Assembly (NCBI GenBank): GCA_002943765.1
Contig: PQWQ01000003.1
Location: 3,099,501 to 3,163,500 of the forward strand
Source: Psoroptes ovis
Taxonomy: Eukaryota > Arthropoda > Arachnida > Sarcoptiformes > Psoroptidae
Reading direction: 5' to 3'
Length of the DNA: 64,000 nt
Below are positions 27,601 through 42,600 of the stretch, one piece after another. The notes beneath the pieces were generated by a model, which was not told where the DNA came from, searched no databases, and saw only the letters and a program-made list of their open reading frames with translations. A program made the translations under genes and the position numbers. The first letter of the stretch is position 1. Each line of letters opens with the position of its first letter.

Positions 27601-30600
27601 AAAGTTATTCAATTTTCTTCCATTCTCATTTCTCATTACTTTCTTCACTCTCATTTCTCGGGAATCACTTCACTTTGCACCATGAAAATCGAATCAAAAA
27701 TTTTGCTGCCAAAAATTTGAGAAAAATTCAAACGAAATTCCCGCATTACATTCCACGATACGGGAATTATTTTCCGCATCTTCCGAATTGACATAGACGT
27801 TGATTCGATTCATACCCGAACGGAGAGTGAAACATCAATTTTGAGGCGAAAAAAAATGAAAATTTAAATTTTAAAAATTTTTGAAGAATTTTTTGAATCA
27901 AAATTATGTAAAAATGATTTCATAATTCAAAAATTTCAAAGAGAAAAATTTCCGAGAAAAAAATTCCAACAAAAAAAACCGGTTATCATTGAAATTATTC
28001 ATGTGTAATTTTAGTTTAAAAATTCAATTCAAGAATTTCAATTCAAAATTCAGTTTAAAATTCAGTTTAAAATTCAATTGAAAAATTCATTTTTTACATT
28101 CAGTTATTATTCAATTCAATTTCATTCCGAAAAAAAAATTGGAAAAAAATTGAAAAAATTTAAAATTTACAAAAATTGATCAATGAAATGTTTATGGAAA
28201 TTGATTTTTTTTCCTCAAAATTTCGAAATTTTTTTTTTGTAATTTTAGAATTTTGATCAATTGATTCACTCAAAATAATGTCAGTCATCATTGATCATCA
28301 TCATTGTAATTGAATTGAATTTCTTTTTCATTTTTCAATTCATCTATTTCAATTCAGATATTTCATTTCGGTCTCATTCGTCTCTCTCTTATTCATGGTA
28401 TAATGTAACCATCATAATTTTTTCATTTTGACAATTTTCAATTGATTACACTGAGTTATAATATTTGTAATATTTCCACTTGTTCATTGATAATAATGAC
28501 AACGGCAACAACGACAACATTATAACATTAACCATCATCATCATCATCATTTACAATCATCATTTTGAATGCGAAAACATTAATCGAATGGACTTTGAAT
28601 TTTGAAATTGAAAAGAGAGCAAAATCAACCGAAAATGAACAAAATGAAAATGATAAAAATGAATGTGTAATCATTTGACTAGAAAATAGAGAATGATACA
28701 ACAAAATAATCATGAAAATAATGACCGATTATCCATTTCATAATTGTAATAATTCATTTGGGTATATTTTATTGAATTCAATTTCGTTTATTTTGTTCAT
28801 GTTTAACATGAAATTCGTTTTGTTTATCTTTGGTCAAACTCGGAGAAAAATGATATTCGCTGGCCATTCGAGCAGTTCCGACGTGCATTTCAAATCATGA
28901 AACATTTCAAGAATGAATAAACAAAGAGAAACAGAAAACAAACAAACAAAAAAATGGATAGAAAATGTCAAAAAAATTATGAAAATGACAAGTGACTGGT
29001 GAATGAATGTATGAATGAATCGTTGAAAGAAATAAAATGAATCAATGGATCAAATTGAATCAATGGTTGTTGAACGAAAATAATGATCATTAATAATAAT
29101 AATTTTCATCAAATTTTATATATTTTATCATTTTTCTACATTAGATTTTGGAATTTCAGAATTTCAGATTGAGAGTATCTATCGAAGAGGCTGAGATCCA
29201 AGATAGTATATAATCTACTCGTAATGTTTTCCACGGAATTTTTTTTCTCAAAAAATTCCGGTCATAACAGTTATGATCATCATAATGATCATAATAATGA
29301 TTTTAATGATAATCTATCAAAAAGAATTTTATTTTTGAGAGAAAAAACATGAATCAAAAGAGTCGAATGAATGAATCAATATTGATTTAAATTGATTTTC
29401 AAAAAAGGAATTTAACAACAATTTCTATTTTAAAAAAAATTCCAAGAATTTCAATTTTTTTTATTATTAAATGTAACATTTTTGACTGGGTTTAAATGTT
29501 TGTTTTTGCTTGTTCAAAATGAAATTTAAGAGCAAAACGCTGGACAACGCCAGTAGACAGATGGACTCATCGATACATTCATACAAGCATGGAATGTACA
29601 ATTTCAGGAATTTTTTCCATCGAGAAAAATTTATTGAATTTATTGAATTGAATTAACGCAAAATTAAAGCCAAAATCTAAATCAAAAACGATAATCGACA
29701 ATCTAGAAATGAGAAATGAATGATAATTGTTTCGTAATTCGAATTTGAGTTCATTTGAATCAAAGAACAGCATTTTCATGGAGATTTTGTACAATTTTTT
29801 GTAAACAAAAATTAAATATTGTTAACAATGACAATCACTTACCTACCGAACGCCAAGGTAAAACCAGTCATCAAGACCCAAGCTCGACTCTGTATGAAGG
29901 TGTAGGATGAACATGGATGAATAAATTATAAATTAAATGATGAAATATATCACATTTAATTAACGTAATTAATTTCAAAGGGATTTTTTTTTTGAGGAAT
30001 CAAAGAGAATTATGGGAAAACGACTACGATTTACTATGGACATGAATTTAAATAATTTCATTTTGAGAAAAAAGTTCAAAAAAAATTAAAGAAAATTTAC
30101 CGCACAAATATATGGAAAATTATGTTCACTTGTTAGGCCACTGTTTAAACCTAATAGAATCACACTGGTATAAGTTAATATACATCCAATAATAATTAGA
30201 TTATTAAGATAAGGACTAGACATTTTAATGTATCTATAATGATGATGATGATGATGATCATGTTGATGATGTTTTTCAAATGGAAGAAATGGAAATAGAG
30301 AAGCAGAGAAAAATAGAAATAAAAAGAAATGAAGAAAAGATGAAAAATGAATTTGAGAAAATTTAAGAAAATGAAAAAAATGAAATGAAAATGGAGAAAA
30401 AATGAGAAATGAACAATGTAAAATCATGATAATCGTTGTTAAATAATGATAACAGCATCAGTTACTAAGGCCATAACCATTACAATGATCACATTTTGAA
30501 GAAGAATTTCCACCAAAAAAATTCTTCACGAAATTATTACGATCCATTAAGAATAAATGAGTATGAACCTTGTCGACGAAGAACCTCGACAATAATGATC

Positions 30601-33600
30601 AACGAATTGTTTGTTTGTTCGTATGTTATTATGAGATGTTTAAATATTTAATATATAATACTTGCAGGGATATCTGGACTAATATACTTAATGTTATTTA
30701 TATGTGTTATTAATGAATTATTTTTTCGGAGAAAAATGATGAATGTTCATTTTCATTTCAGAGAGAGACACAGAGATTCCCAATTCCATGTTCATTTTGG
30801 TAATGAATGAATGTTGGAAGAAATTCTTCATTTGTATTAGTTTTTGGCCATTGTTTTTCGAATGATAATGACAATGTAATGATAGTTGACTGTTGTCGTG
30901 GTAATTTTGCAGTATTTTCGGCTTTGTTTTTTACTGTATTTTCTGTTCTTGTATTTCTTGGTAATTTGTATGCAATCGTTTGTGTTTGCTTGTTCACTTT
31001 CGCTTGTTTATTTGTTCACGAACAATGATAATAATAATACTGATAATAATAATGATGCCGAAAAAGGAGAAAAATCTTTGAAATTACAACTTTGAAACTT
31101 TGAAAGTTTCAAAAAATACCGAATAACGATAAATACATAAATGAATTAAATATAAAATATAATGAAACTAAATTAACCGGGTTAATTCGAGAGATAAAAG
31201 CATCGGCGATGATCAATTGATATCATCATCGATGATGAGCTTAACAAATGATAATTTTGATATTTAAATTTGAATTTTAATTCATTTTGGATCCAAGGTT
31301 GATACAATTTCATTGATGGTTGATCAATGAATCATGAGAATGATTTCCGCATTGTAATTAGTTAATTCATTTTTGAATTATATGTTTATGAATTCTGGTT
31401 TTCGGTAATCGTTTAATGTCAATTTCGATGTGGCAATTTAAAAACAAATTAAAATTATGAAATCTAAATTAACTAAATTATTTAAATTATCGAAATTATT
31501 CAAGAGCTTTTCACACATAATCATTGCATTTTTCCCTATTTTTATTTCTATTATAATATTTAATATGGGAATTTTTTTCTTTCCCATTATTTCAGTTACA
31601 TTTAACAAATGATTATAAATAAATAAATAAATTAATAAAAGATTAAATATTTTTTGGCTTTTCACAAGGAAAAACTAAAAATTCAAAAATTAAAGTACAT
31701 AATTATGAATGGAAATCAAATAGAAGAGAATTTATTATTATTCATTCATTCAAATTTTGTATCTATTTTCCATGAATAGAAATTTATTTTTATTTAAAAT
31801 TCTTTGCAAAATGATTTGATCTGATGATTTGATTCTACTTCAACAAACATTATTTTGCAACAAACATTATTATTCTATTACTTCACTGATATTATAACAC
31901 TGGAAAAGAATGGAAATAATATTTATTTTGAAAAATTGATTGTAACAAAAGATGATTATTATTTGATGATGATGATGATAATGATTATTATCATTCATAT
32001 TCGTTATTATTATTATGATAATACGAAGCAAAAGAATACAGAATTCTTTCTCGTTTTTTTTCGGTTCCATGATTCGTGATTCACAGTAAAATGATTATCA
32101 TATCTTTTCATGAAGGGAGAAAAATAAATAAAATAAATAAATATTATCATCATCATCATGATGATGATGAACACACGGAGAAATATAAATATGAACTGAC
32201 ACATACACACACACACATGAACACACGTAAATGATATATGATGATGGTGATATTCAATGATATTCATTTCTTGGGTCGCTACCATTACTTTCACTGATGA
32301 TATTCATCATAAACTTTTACTGAAAAAGTTGATAATGATAAATAATAGATAAAATAATTCATATATCACCATCATCATGATCATATTTTGCCATCGAAAA
32401 ATACTATACGTGATTTGTTATATTATCATTGTTTGAAATTCGCTTTTCACTTTCAATTATCTTCAGAAATGTTCAAATGCTTCAATGCATTGATATGATG
32501 ATGATGTGTGTTTAATGGTGAAACAAACAAAACGGATAATTTTTGTTTTCATTTTTTAAATAGTGAAGATGATGCTTGCATCAATGATGCATTGTTATTA
32601 TTTGCATCTTTTGTTTTGGTGAACTTCTCATTTTTTTTCAATTTTCTGGTCAATGACTAATAAATATCAATAATTAAAGTAATAATAATACAAATGAACA
32701 TGATTCTCATAGATTATGGTCAATTTTGTTAATGTTTTTCATGTTTTCAAATAATGTTTTTCTTGCTTGTTTTGCTGTGTTTTTGTATGATTAAACGAAA
32801 TGACTTTAATCATTTTGAAAGCACTGAATTGGTGAAATTGGAGTGGTATAAAACACTCTAAGAACTCGGGACTCTTGGGCTTGAAAAATGGAATTATTCA
32901 TTCATTCGTTCATTCATATCAGTCATCTAGTGAGAGATTACTAAAAGAGAGAGATTTTCGGATTTATTTTCAAACATTTTTTGATACATTTTGAATATAT
33001 GAATGAAACGAAATGCTTTTAGCAATATTGTATTTTGTTTTTGCTATTTTAGGGATTGATTTGTGATTATTTTTTGATTTCACCTCTGTTTCTGTTATCA
33101 TTATTTCGTATTGCGATTTGAAATTTGATTAAATTACAATTTTTTCAAAGAAAAACAGCGGAATTCGATTAAAATAAGAATTAAAACCTTACCTTTGATT
33201 ACGATATTTAATATTCATGGCAAGAAATACGAAGGCAATGATGATGCCAATAATGGCAAACACTGAAATCACAATAAATAATGTCATACTGATTCTTGAT
33301 GGTTTTATAACCACTGTATTACGATCGACTGGTGGACCATTGCCACCTATTATTTTATTTGAAAAAAAAATTGAAAGAAATAATGATTAGAATAACCGTT
33401 ACAAATTGGATAGGCAAACAATCTGAATTATCAATTCATATTAGAATTTCGGTACAAATAAACAAACTAACAAACAAATAAAGCAAAAACAAAACAAATA
33501 TACTTACCACGCCAATCAATTTGATTATCATATTCAAATATTAGCTCATCATTATATGTATAATATTGTGCAATATCGGTCATTGAAAGTTTTTTGGCTA

Positions 33601-36600
33601 TTTTTATTGAATGAGTGGAATTGAATAATACAAAATTAATACAAATAAAATAAATGAATTAATAAACAGGCCAAGAATAAATAAATTGGATTGACATATT
33701 ATTCAAAGAAAAAAAGTTTCAACCGTCATTATTTTTATTCAATACAAGATATTACAAACAACGAGCCACACAATAATAATAATGGATAAAAATACAATCA
33801 GCATCATTACAATGGTGGCTTACAATCTATTATAATCATTATTATTATTACAATTGAATCATCTTTTCATGAAAATAATAATAATAATTCCGGCAAATGT
33901 ACCAATTGTACCAAAATACAAATAAATACAAATAATAAATCAACAAACAACAGACACAAATAATAATTCACACACTTAGACATAGACATAAAGACCAAAG
34001 AATGTCAAATATCATTAAAATGATGATGATAATATTTTCTTCGAAGAAAATATTAAGAAAATTTTCTTCAATATTTCGCTTGTTGGTCGGTTCGTTCTTG
34101 TTTATTTATTTCTTATTTTTTTTATTTAGCCAAATTATTATACGAAAAATGTTTCATTGAACAATGTTATTATTATTATTATTAAAAATCATTATAATTT
34201 GTGAACATGAAATATTCACATCAATTGAATTGAATCAATTCAATTCGTTGAATTCAAATGAATTGAATTGGTACTGAATGTTGAATGAACAATGATAATA
34301 GTGCAATTTCATTCGTCTTATTTCAACCATCTTAAACATGACAATTGTTTGACAATTGATTTTCTATTTCTCTTCAATTGAAAGATTTCTTTTGAATACA
34401 ATAAAGGTTTCAAACAACCAAACAACGAAAAAAAAAGTGTAAAAGTTTTGACAAATGTTCTCATTGTGCTTGTTTGCTCACCAACAAATTGATGATGCTT
34501 TTGTTGTTGTCAATCAAATAGGTTTGATTTTGAAGCTTTGCTTTTGAAATCAATTTTAAATTCGATTTTTAAACAGATTCCTCAAGAATCTTGAAAAATT
34601 TCAATGGCAATCATTGAATTTGAGTCATTGAATTCTTTCGATCAAAAAAAGAAAAAGGAAAAATTCTCATTTTCTTTTTGAACAAAATTGAATTTTTCTA
34701 TTTCATTTTATTGAAATGTTTTCAACCTTTTTTCATTTGATTCGTGTTCTTGAAAAGTTTTTCAAAGAGGAAATTTTTTTCCCAAAATCAAAAATTGCAA
34801 TTGGATTCCTTCAATCAAGAATCACTTTGGCTTTCTTCGATTCGAAAACTTGTTTACTTTTACACAAATTTTTCATTATTTTTACCAGACCAAAAAAGCA
34901 AGTATTATTTCTCCACCTTCCACCCTCTTTAGCAATCATTCACCATTGATAATGGAGAATATATCATATCATGGTGCCCAAAGATTCAATTTCAAAGAAA
35001 TATAATAGGTTGTCCGAAAAATTTTTGCGTAGAAATCATTGAGTACTTCTAGTGAAAATTGGCAAAAACTTTTAGGACAACCAAGATTTATACAAGAAGA
35101 ATGATAATTATTTATTTATATGTTTATTGTACGAATGAATGGCTTGGAAATGTGAAACAAAATGATTTTCAAAAACAACTAAATAAACAACAAAAGCAAA
35201 GCAAAATCATTTTTACATTATCTTATGCTGTTGTTGCAGTTGTTGCTACTACTCGTAAATTATTGATGGAAAATGATTTTCTAATTTTTCTACTAATTTC
35301 TTAATTTTGCATTGAAATTATACAGCTTTTTAATGAATTTCTAATGATATCTTGATGATGATCTCTATGTCTTAATTCATTATAATTTTATAATAATAAT
35401 AATAATGATTATGATAATGATGATTATGTGATGTGATGTGTGATTATTTTAATGGATGCACGGAAAAAAAACATTCATTTGATGAAATTATAATTATTCG
35501 TTTATCCTGTTTTTGGAGTTTTTTTTTATTTATTTTATTTGTCTAAAAACATTAAGATTTTTGATGTTGATTTTTAGTGAATTATGAAAATTCATTAAAT
35601 TTCAGACTTTGAATTGATAGAAAATTGAATTTTTTGAAAGACAATGATTCTGGAAAGGAATTTCGTGCTGATTTTTACCATAAAAATGTTATTTTCCCTA
35701 TTGTCAATCATTTTAAATCACTTTCAATGTGACTATTGTCCAACCAATCATTGTTTGACTAGGACCGGATCTGAGCTTGGCTCGTAACTGGATCCGAATT
35801 CGGTCTGAAGTGGGGCCGTCAGGGTTCCGTTGGGGCAAAAATAATTATGAATTAACGAAAAAAAAATAATGATACAGTTTTTTATTATTTTTTTGCTGAT
35901 TTTGCTTTTAAAAATTGGAATCAATCGAATCGATTGATTGATTGATTATTAGTTTGAGACAAGCGAAATCGAAAATTTTAGAATTCCAAGAATTTTTGAA
36001 ATGACTTTCTAGCGAAATATCTTCAAGATTTTATTTGAAAAAAACAAATCAAACTAAAAATACATTGATTTATTACAGTGAAAAATAATTATTATCATTG
36101 TCTATTTGACCATAACACAAAAAAAGATCAAAGAACAAATCATTTCATGGAATAATAATTTTCCAGATATTGAAATATCGTACGAAAAAATGCAATCAAG
36201 ATGCAAAATATATTATTTTATAGTCAAGTATATGATTATTCATTGATATAATATTCAATTATCATTATTGTTTCATCATGTATAATGATCCTGTTTCGAT
36301 TCAATAATGTTCCTGTTCAACGAAGAATTTTTTTTATTCATTTTGTTTCATCATTTCAAATTAGCAAATACAGAAATATAATGATACACAAAATCAATGT
36401 ATCATTATTCAATTCAATTTGATTATGCATTCATCATCAATATTGCTATTATTATAATCATTATGATTATTATTATTATTGATTTTCGTTTCATTTCGAT
36501 TCACATTCAAATCACATTCACCAAAACAAAAATAGGAGAAATGAGATGAAAAATAATAAGAAAATCTAAATTAAAATCAAAGAAAAAATTCAAGATTCAT

Positions 36601-39600
36601 TTGATTGTATGTGAAATAATGATGATGATAATAATTATATTTAATTTCAATAATTCAATTTCAATTTCTCTGTGAGATCATTGTCGGTGCTGCTGTTGTT
36701 GCTGATGTTCAAGAATGGACAAAAATTTGCAACAAAAGAACCGAAATGCGAATCGCTACGATGCTAAACATGAATAATAATGAAACGGAAAATGTCGATC
36801 GAAGAACAATTCAATGTAATGATAATGAATGTTTGAATATAATGAAAATATTGCAAAATTCTGCAAAATTGTGCAATATTTTAATAATAATAATAATAAT
36901 AATACCATTATAATACCGTATCAATGATTAACAAATACAATACAACACAGCACAATGATAATACCGATACACGCTGACATATGCAAAAAAATGAAGGAAA
37001 AAAATGAAGGAAAAATTTGATCTGTATAATTGAATATTTCATTGATCAATCATAGAAAAAATGAAATGAAAAAATTGAATTAATTTATTCTAAAATAATG
37101 ATTATTATCATTATTTGACTTCCGAATCGCGTGGAAACCGCGAATAATTTACGAAAGAAAAATTCGGAAATATAATTTGAACAATATGTACAAGAAGATG
37201 CATCATCATCATCTTTATTCATTTTTATTCAATTCATTAGTAATAATAATCATTAAATATTAATTTCAAGGTATATGACTAAGACGATGAATCAATGAAA
37301 AATTTTGAGAAGGGAAAAAAATCCTTTGACATTTTCTCCTACTGATTTCAACTGAAGAATAACAATTTTCTTTATGATTAATTGATTCTGGTACTGAATT
37401 CGGGAAAAATTCATAAAAGAATCGGAAATTGTTTTCGCTTTGTTACGCTTTTTAATTATTTTTAATTTCATTTATCAGCGATATATTCTTTGAATGATAT
37501 CTGATCAGTTATTATTTTTACAGGTATCAGTTACCTTGCAGCAGGTACCTTATACACGCTAGAGGTATGATTTCTATTCAAATTCAGGTAACTTTTGTTA
37601 TTCAATTTTTCTTGACGATTATTTTTCAACATGAAAAAAAGAAACGATAACAAATAAACTAAACACAAAGACTTACATTGAAATTGTTGAAGTAAAACGA
37701 TTCCACGACGTTCATTTTTATCAAAACTAACATGATCCTTTTGTGATTATGATTATGATGTTCATTCATTCATTCATACATTTCATTGATTGATTGATAC
37801 ATGTTCATTTATTATTTATTATTTTGATGTTGAAAATTTCAAATTTCAATTCAAAATCGATTCAATTTCATTTTGTATTTTGATTCCGATTCAATTCCGA
37901 TTTCGGATTCAATTCATTTATAATGAATCAATTCAATTCGATTCAATACAATTCAATCCATTGATGATTGATTTGATTTTCATATTTTTCAATTCGTTTC
38001 ATTTCGTTTTCGATTGTCGTAATATAACACATTTGTCGTTTGTCGTCGATGTTCATCGTTCGTCGTAGATATTGTTGTTCGAGCATTGAATGTATAACAA
38101 GAACACAAACATCCGATGATTGATTTTTAGTCGTGTTGATGAACAAAGGTGGTAAAATGTTCGATACCGAAAGATATTGGAGGAGAAAACAAGGAGTAAA
38201 AAGAGAAAGGAAAAAGTGAAAATAATAATAACAAAGAATAAGATTGAAAGTAGAAAATTATTTTTGATTGAAAATTTTAGTTTGATTTTCTAATAATGAT
38301 TTTCTATGTATTTTTTTCTTGTAGTAATTCAGAGTAAATTGATTGATTTCCTGTGCATTTCATTTTCTCCATACACTTTCATTGATTCGGTGAACAAATG
38401 AATTTTGCTTTTTCGATTTTTGGCACTGCTCATCTTTACTGCACTGAGAATCAAAATGTAATACGATGATAGAGCGAAGTGAACAAGAGCACGAAATTAT
38501 TGATTGATTATCGAGAAAAATGGATAGAAAAATTGGCTGAATAAATGGAATGAAATGATGAAAATCATAAAGTAAATGTGTTATTATGGCAGTGTTGTTT
38601 CAATGCTTTCAAACACATTCTGAGCGAATGAATATTCTTCAAGAATATAAAAATTCTTGGAATTTTCTTATTTTTTGCTGTCAAAAATAAATCCAAGTGT
38701 TTCTAGTGCTTTTTACTATCTATTCTCGAAGATTCTTCTCAATAATTCTTGAGCATCTTTCCACTTTTAATTAATTATGAATCGATGATGATGATCGTGT
38801 GATTTACATGTGTTTCAATGAAATTCATTATGGAATCAAAAAATAGTGGGAGATTTTCTTAAAGAATTTTCAGAAACAAATTATTCTCTGCAATTTGGTT
38901 TTCCATGGAATTTATAAGAAGTGGAGAAAAATTTTAAGAATAAATAAGGTTCTCTGTAGCGGATGGAGAAGCGGAGTTCATTATCGAGAATTTTGTATTC
39001 AATCAAATTATAATTATTATAAAGCATTATTCATTCTAGAAAAATTAATCAATTAATTCATACATGTTTGTTTAAACAAGTAAATAATTATTATTCAATT
39101 CATTAAATGAATGAGAAAAATTGAAAAATTCAAATATTGATAATATCTATTATTGTAATCATTATTCATATGATTAATTATAATTCAATTTTTTTTAAAA
39201 ATATGAGTAAATATTATCAATTTTTCATTGATTTTCTATGAATTATAATTATTTAATCTATTAAGCTTTATATTCAAGACTAGAACAATAAATTTTATGC
39301 ATTATATTCTGCAGTGGGAATTAATGATTTCATTCCACTGAAAAACTGATCAAAATGGATGAATTTATTCCATGTTTTTGTTTAATTTCTGGTTTGTTTT
39401 AGAATTTTTTTTTCTCGAAAAATAAACAAAACCTTGAAATAATCATTATTATAATAATAATCTCAAATTTCATGATGATAATGGTTAGTGGATTATGGTA
39501 AAAATAACACATGTGTGAATAAATGTCAGAAAAATATTCAAAATTAATGATAAATTAAATTTAAGAATTGAATTGTCGATAATTTCATTGAATATGAATT

Positions 39601-42600
39601 GAAATAAAAAACAATTATTCAAAAAAAAAAAAAAAAATATCAATAAATATTTACCGTAACACCAATAAAATCCGTTTCATTTAATGCTTCACGAAATAAT
39701 TGTGCCCAAAATGGATCACGATAATGAAAATCTTCAATGGTTAATGGTGAATTCATTTGTCGTAATTTTTTATCAACATTTTGTATTGCTAATGCTATTG
39801 TCCATATACCATCATATGCATAGCCATGAAAACGGCTATATTCACGTAAACGTAAACGATCATATTCACTTTTATATAATGATGTTTCCTGTAAATTGAA
39901 ATTTTTGAAAAAAATTTTAAGATAAAATTTTGTCATTTTTTGTCGTGGGTTCAATCAAAAAAATAGTCCGAAAAAAAACGAAAAACATAATGCTTACAAA
40001 ACCATAATATGTTTGTGTATTCTTGCTCAATGGTAATATATCGGTGGATATATAACCATCGATTGCTAATAGCAATTGTTCTTCAGTACAGCCTAACGTC
40101 ATCATTTCATTGTCGTCTAATTTCCACCAATTTTCATTGTAAATACCGGTAATAATCCATTGATAGCGGCGTCCATAAATACCTTCTTTGTATGCCTTAA
40201 TATTTTAAAAATAGAAATAAGAAGAAAATCAAAAATTAATTCAAATAATTGATGAATGAATGAATCAAAAATTGTAAAAATTGATCAAAAGTGGTCAAAT
40301 AATGAAAAATGAAAATAATTTTAAAAATTTATTAAAAACAATTTTTTAAAAATAGAAAAATAGATGAAATCCATTTAATATTATTGACATTATTATCATC
40401 GAATAATGGTTTTTAGGAATGAAAAAACCCTAAACGATATCATTGAATCATTATCATTGAAGCATTGAAAAATTCCATTAAAAATTATTATTTTCATCAA
40501 TTCTTTAATGGTTTTATCTGAAAATACTTCACAGAAAATTACATGGGGAAAAAATGAATGAAAAATGTCCATGTCTATTTTTGGTAGACATTGAACAAAC
40601 AAAAACAAGAACAAAAATACAAGGAATCCAATGTCCTCACACAATGGTTCCAGAAGAAAAGAGATAATAATCATCATTATAAATGAATGGTGAACACTGA
40701 AACATTAATTTTAAATCATCTAAAAATTATGACCTTTATTATTATGACGCTCTATTTGTACATTTGTACAAAGTAAATTTTTCTCAAAAACATTTTCAAT
40801 GATTTTCACTCGAAGAAATTGTGGGCAAAATTTGTAACAATACTTATTATCACGATCTGTGATGTTATCAATTCTCATTCTCTGGTTATGAATTAAAGAA
40901 AATATCTAAAATATTCATTTACAATGTCTCTTACATGGTCCAAAAAAGATGTAATCATTTTGGTTTGTCGCCCGCGATTTCAATTTATTTCGATATGAAT
41001 TACAGCGAAAATAATGATAATAATCATAATGATAATAATAACTCAATGAATTCAACACAAAATACATTGAAAATGATTGAATAATAGAGATAAGATTCCA
41101 ATTCTATTATCACCGTGTAGCATAATATTATATCTTGTACATTACACTGATAATATAATGTACAATTTTCAATGCAAAATTTAATACAAAATTACCACTG
41201 AAATTTCTACATCCACCAGTCTTGTTTCGCTAACCGAAATACAGGAATATTTCATCATAATTCACTTTTGGTTGTCCAACAAAGTTTCTACCGATTTTCA
41301 GCAGGAGTTCCCATTGATTTCGGCAGGAGCCTACTTATTGGACAACCGAATCGACTATCTTTGACTGTATTAATAATAATAATATTGAAATATATGTAGA
41401 TGCAAACATTTTACTCCTAAGAAATACATGATCCATAACAAAGAAAAAATGATAAATACAAATACACACTCAAATATATACGAAATGATAATGATATGAT
41501 ATGAAGAATTATCATTATTATTATTATTATTATGATAATCATTATTATTAATATTTTCATCTTTTTTTTCTATTTCTCAGAATTATTTCATTGAATGAAT
41601 GAATGAATGAATTTGTATATTATAATATTTATTATTCGTCTTATTCGTATTATTATTATGAATTTCCAAAAAAAAAAATATAAAAATGGAAATATAAATG
41701 AAAATCCAACGAAAAAAAATAATAATTTCACTGGAAATTACATGGAAATTCTAGTTTTGAATAACATTGTGAAAATATATGTGATGACTAAAAGTCTAAA
41801 ATAGTAATAGTTTAAAAATTTAAATGTAAACAAAAACAAGTATAAAAACACGTTCTTCTAAAAATGTCAATTAACATATTTTTCTTGATTTTAAGCTGTA
41901 AATAATTTTTAAAATTTCAAATAATAAATAAAATTGATTATTAAGTATTACAAGAGCCAACAGGATCTACCACAATGTCATCCACATCAACAGAAGAACA
42001 ACCACATCAAGACCTATTAAATGAACGTACGACATTACGACGATGGCTGACTAGACATCTGAACATCTGCAACACCAATTTGCTTAGTAAAAGTCCAGAA
42101 ATGAAAGAAAAAGTTATACAGAAGGTTCGACGTTTATTTGCCATTGACAATAAATTAGAAGATACTGGTTACAACGAAAATGAGATCAAAGAATATGGTC
42201 GAACCTGTAAGATTTTAATTGATTATTTCCACAACGAAGCAATGACGAATTTTGTTGGCGTAACTGATTTTAAAAAACGCGAATTGCCCAGCTTTGATGG
42301 TGACATAATGAAATTTCGTTTCTTTATAAACGAATTTGAAGAATTGATAGCTCGTTACCCAAATATGTCTGGCCACGAAAAATTATCGAGATTAAAATCA
42401 TTCTTGAATGGTCATCCTTATGAAATGATCGAATGTATCGAAGGTACAGATGAAGGATTCAGCAAAGCCATGGAAATATTGAAAACCGAATATGATAGTT
42501 CAGTTCGTGTTAAATCTGAAATACGGAGAATGTTGAATCAAATATCAAAAGTAAACAAAAATGATTTTCAACAAGTTCATTCAACATTCATGAAAATGCG

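Noticed and set aside
30234..30427. Upstream extension of the exon K frame (hydrophobic, His-rich)
   Set aside because: The acceptor at 30235-30234 joins exon J in exact phase; the extension is intron readthrough.
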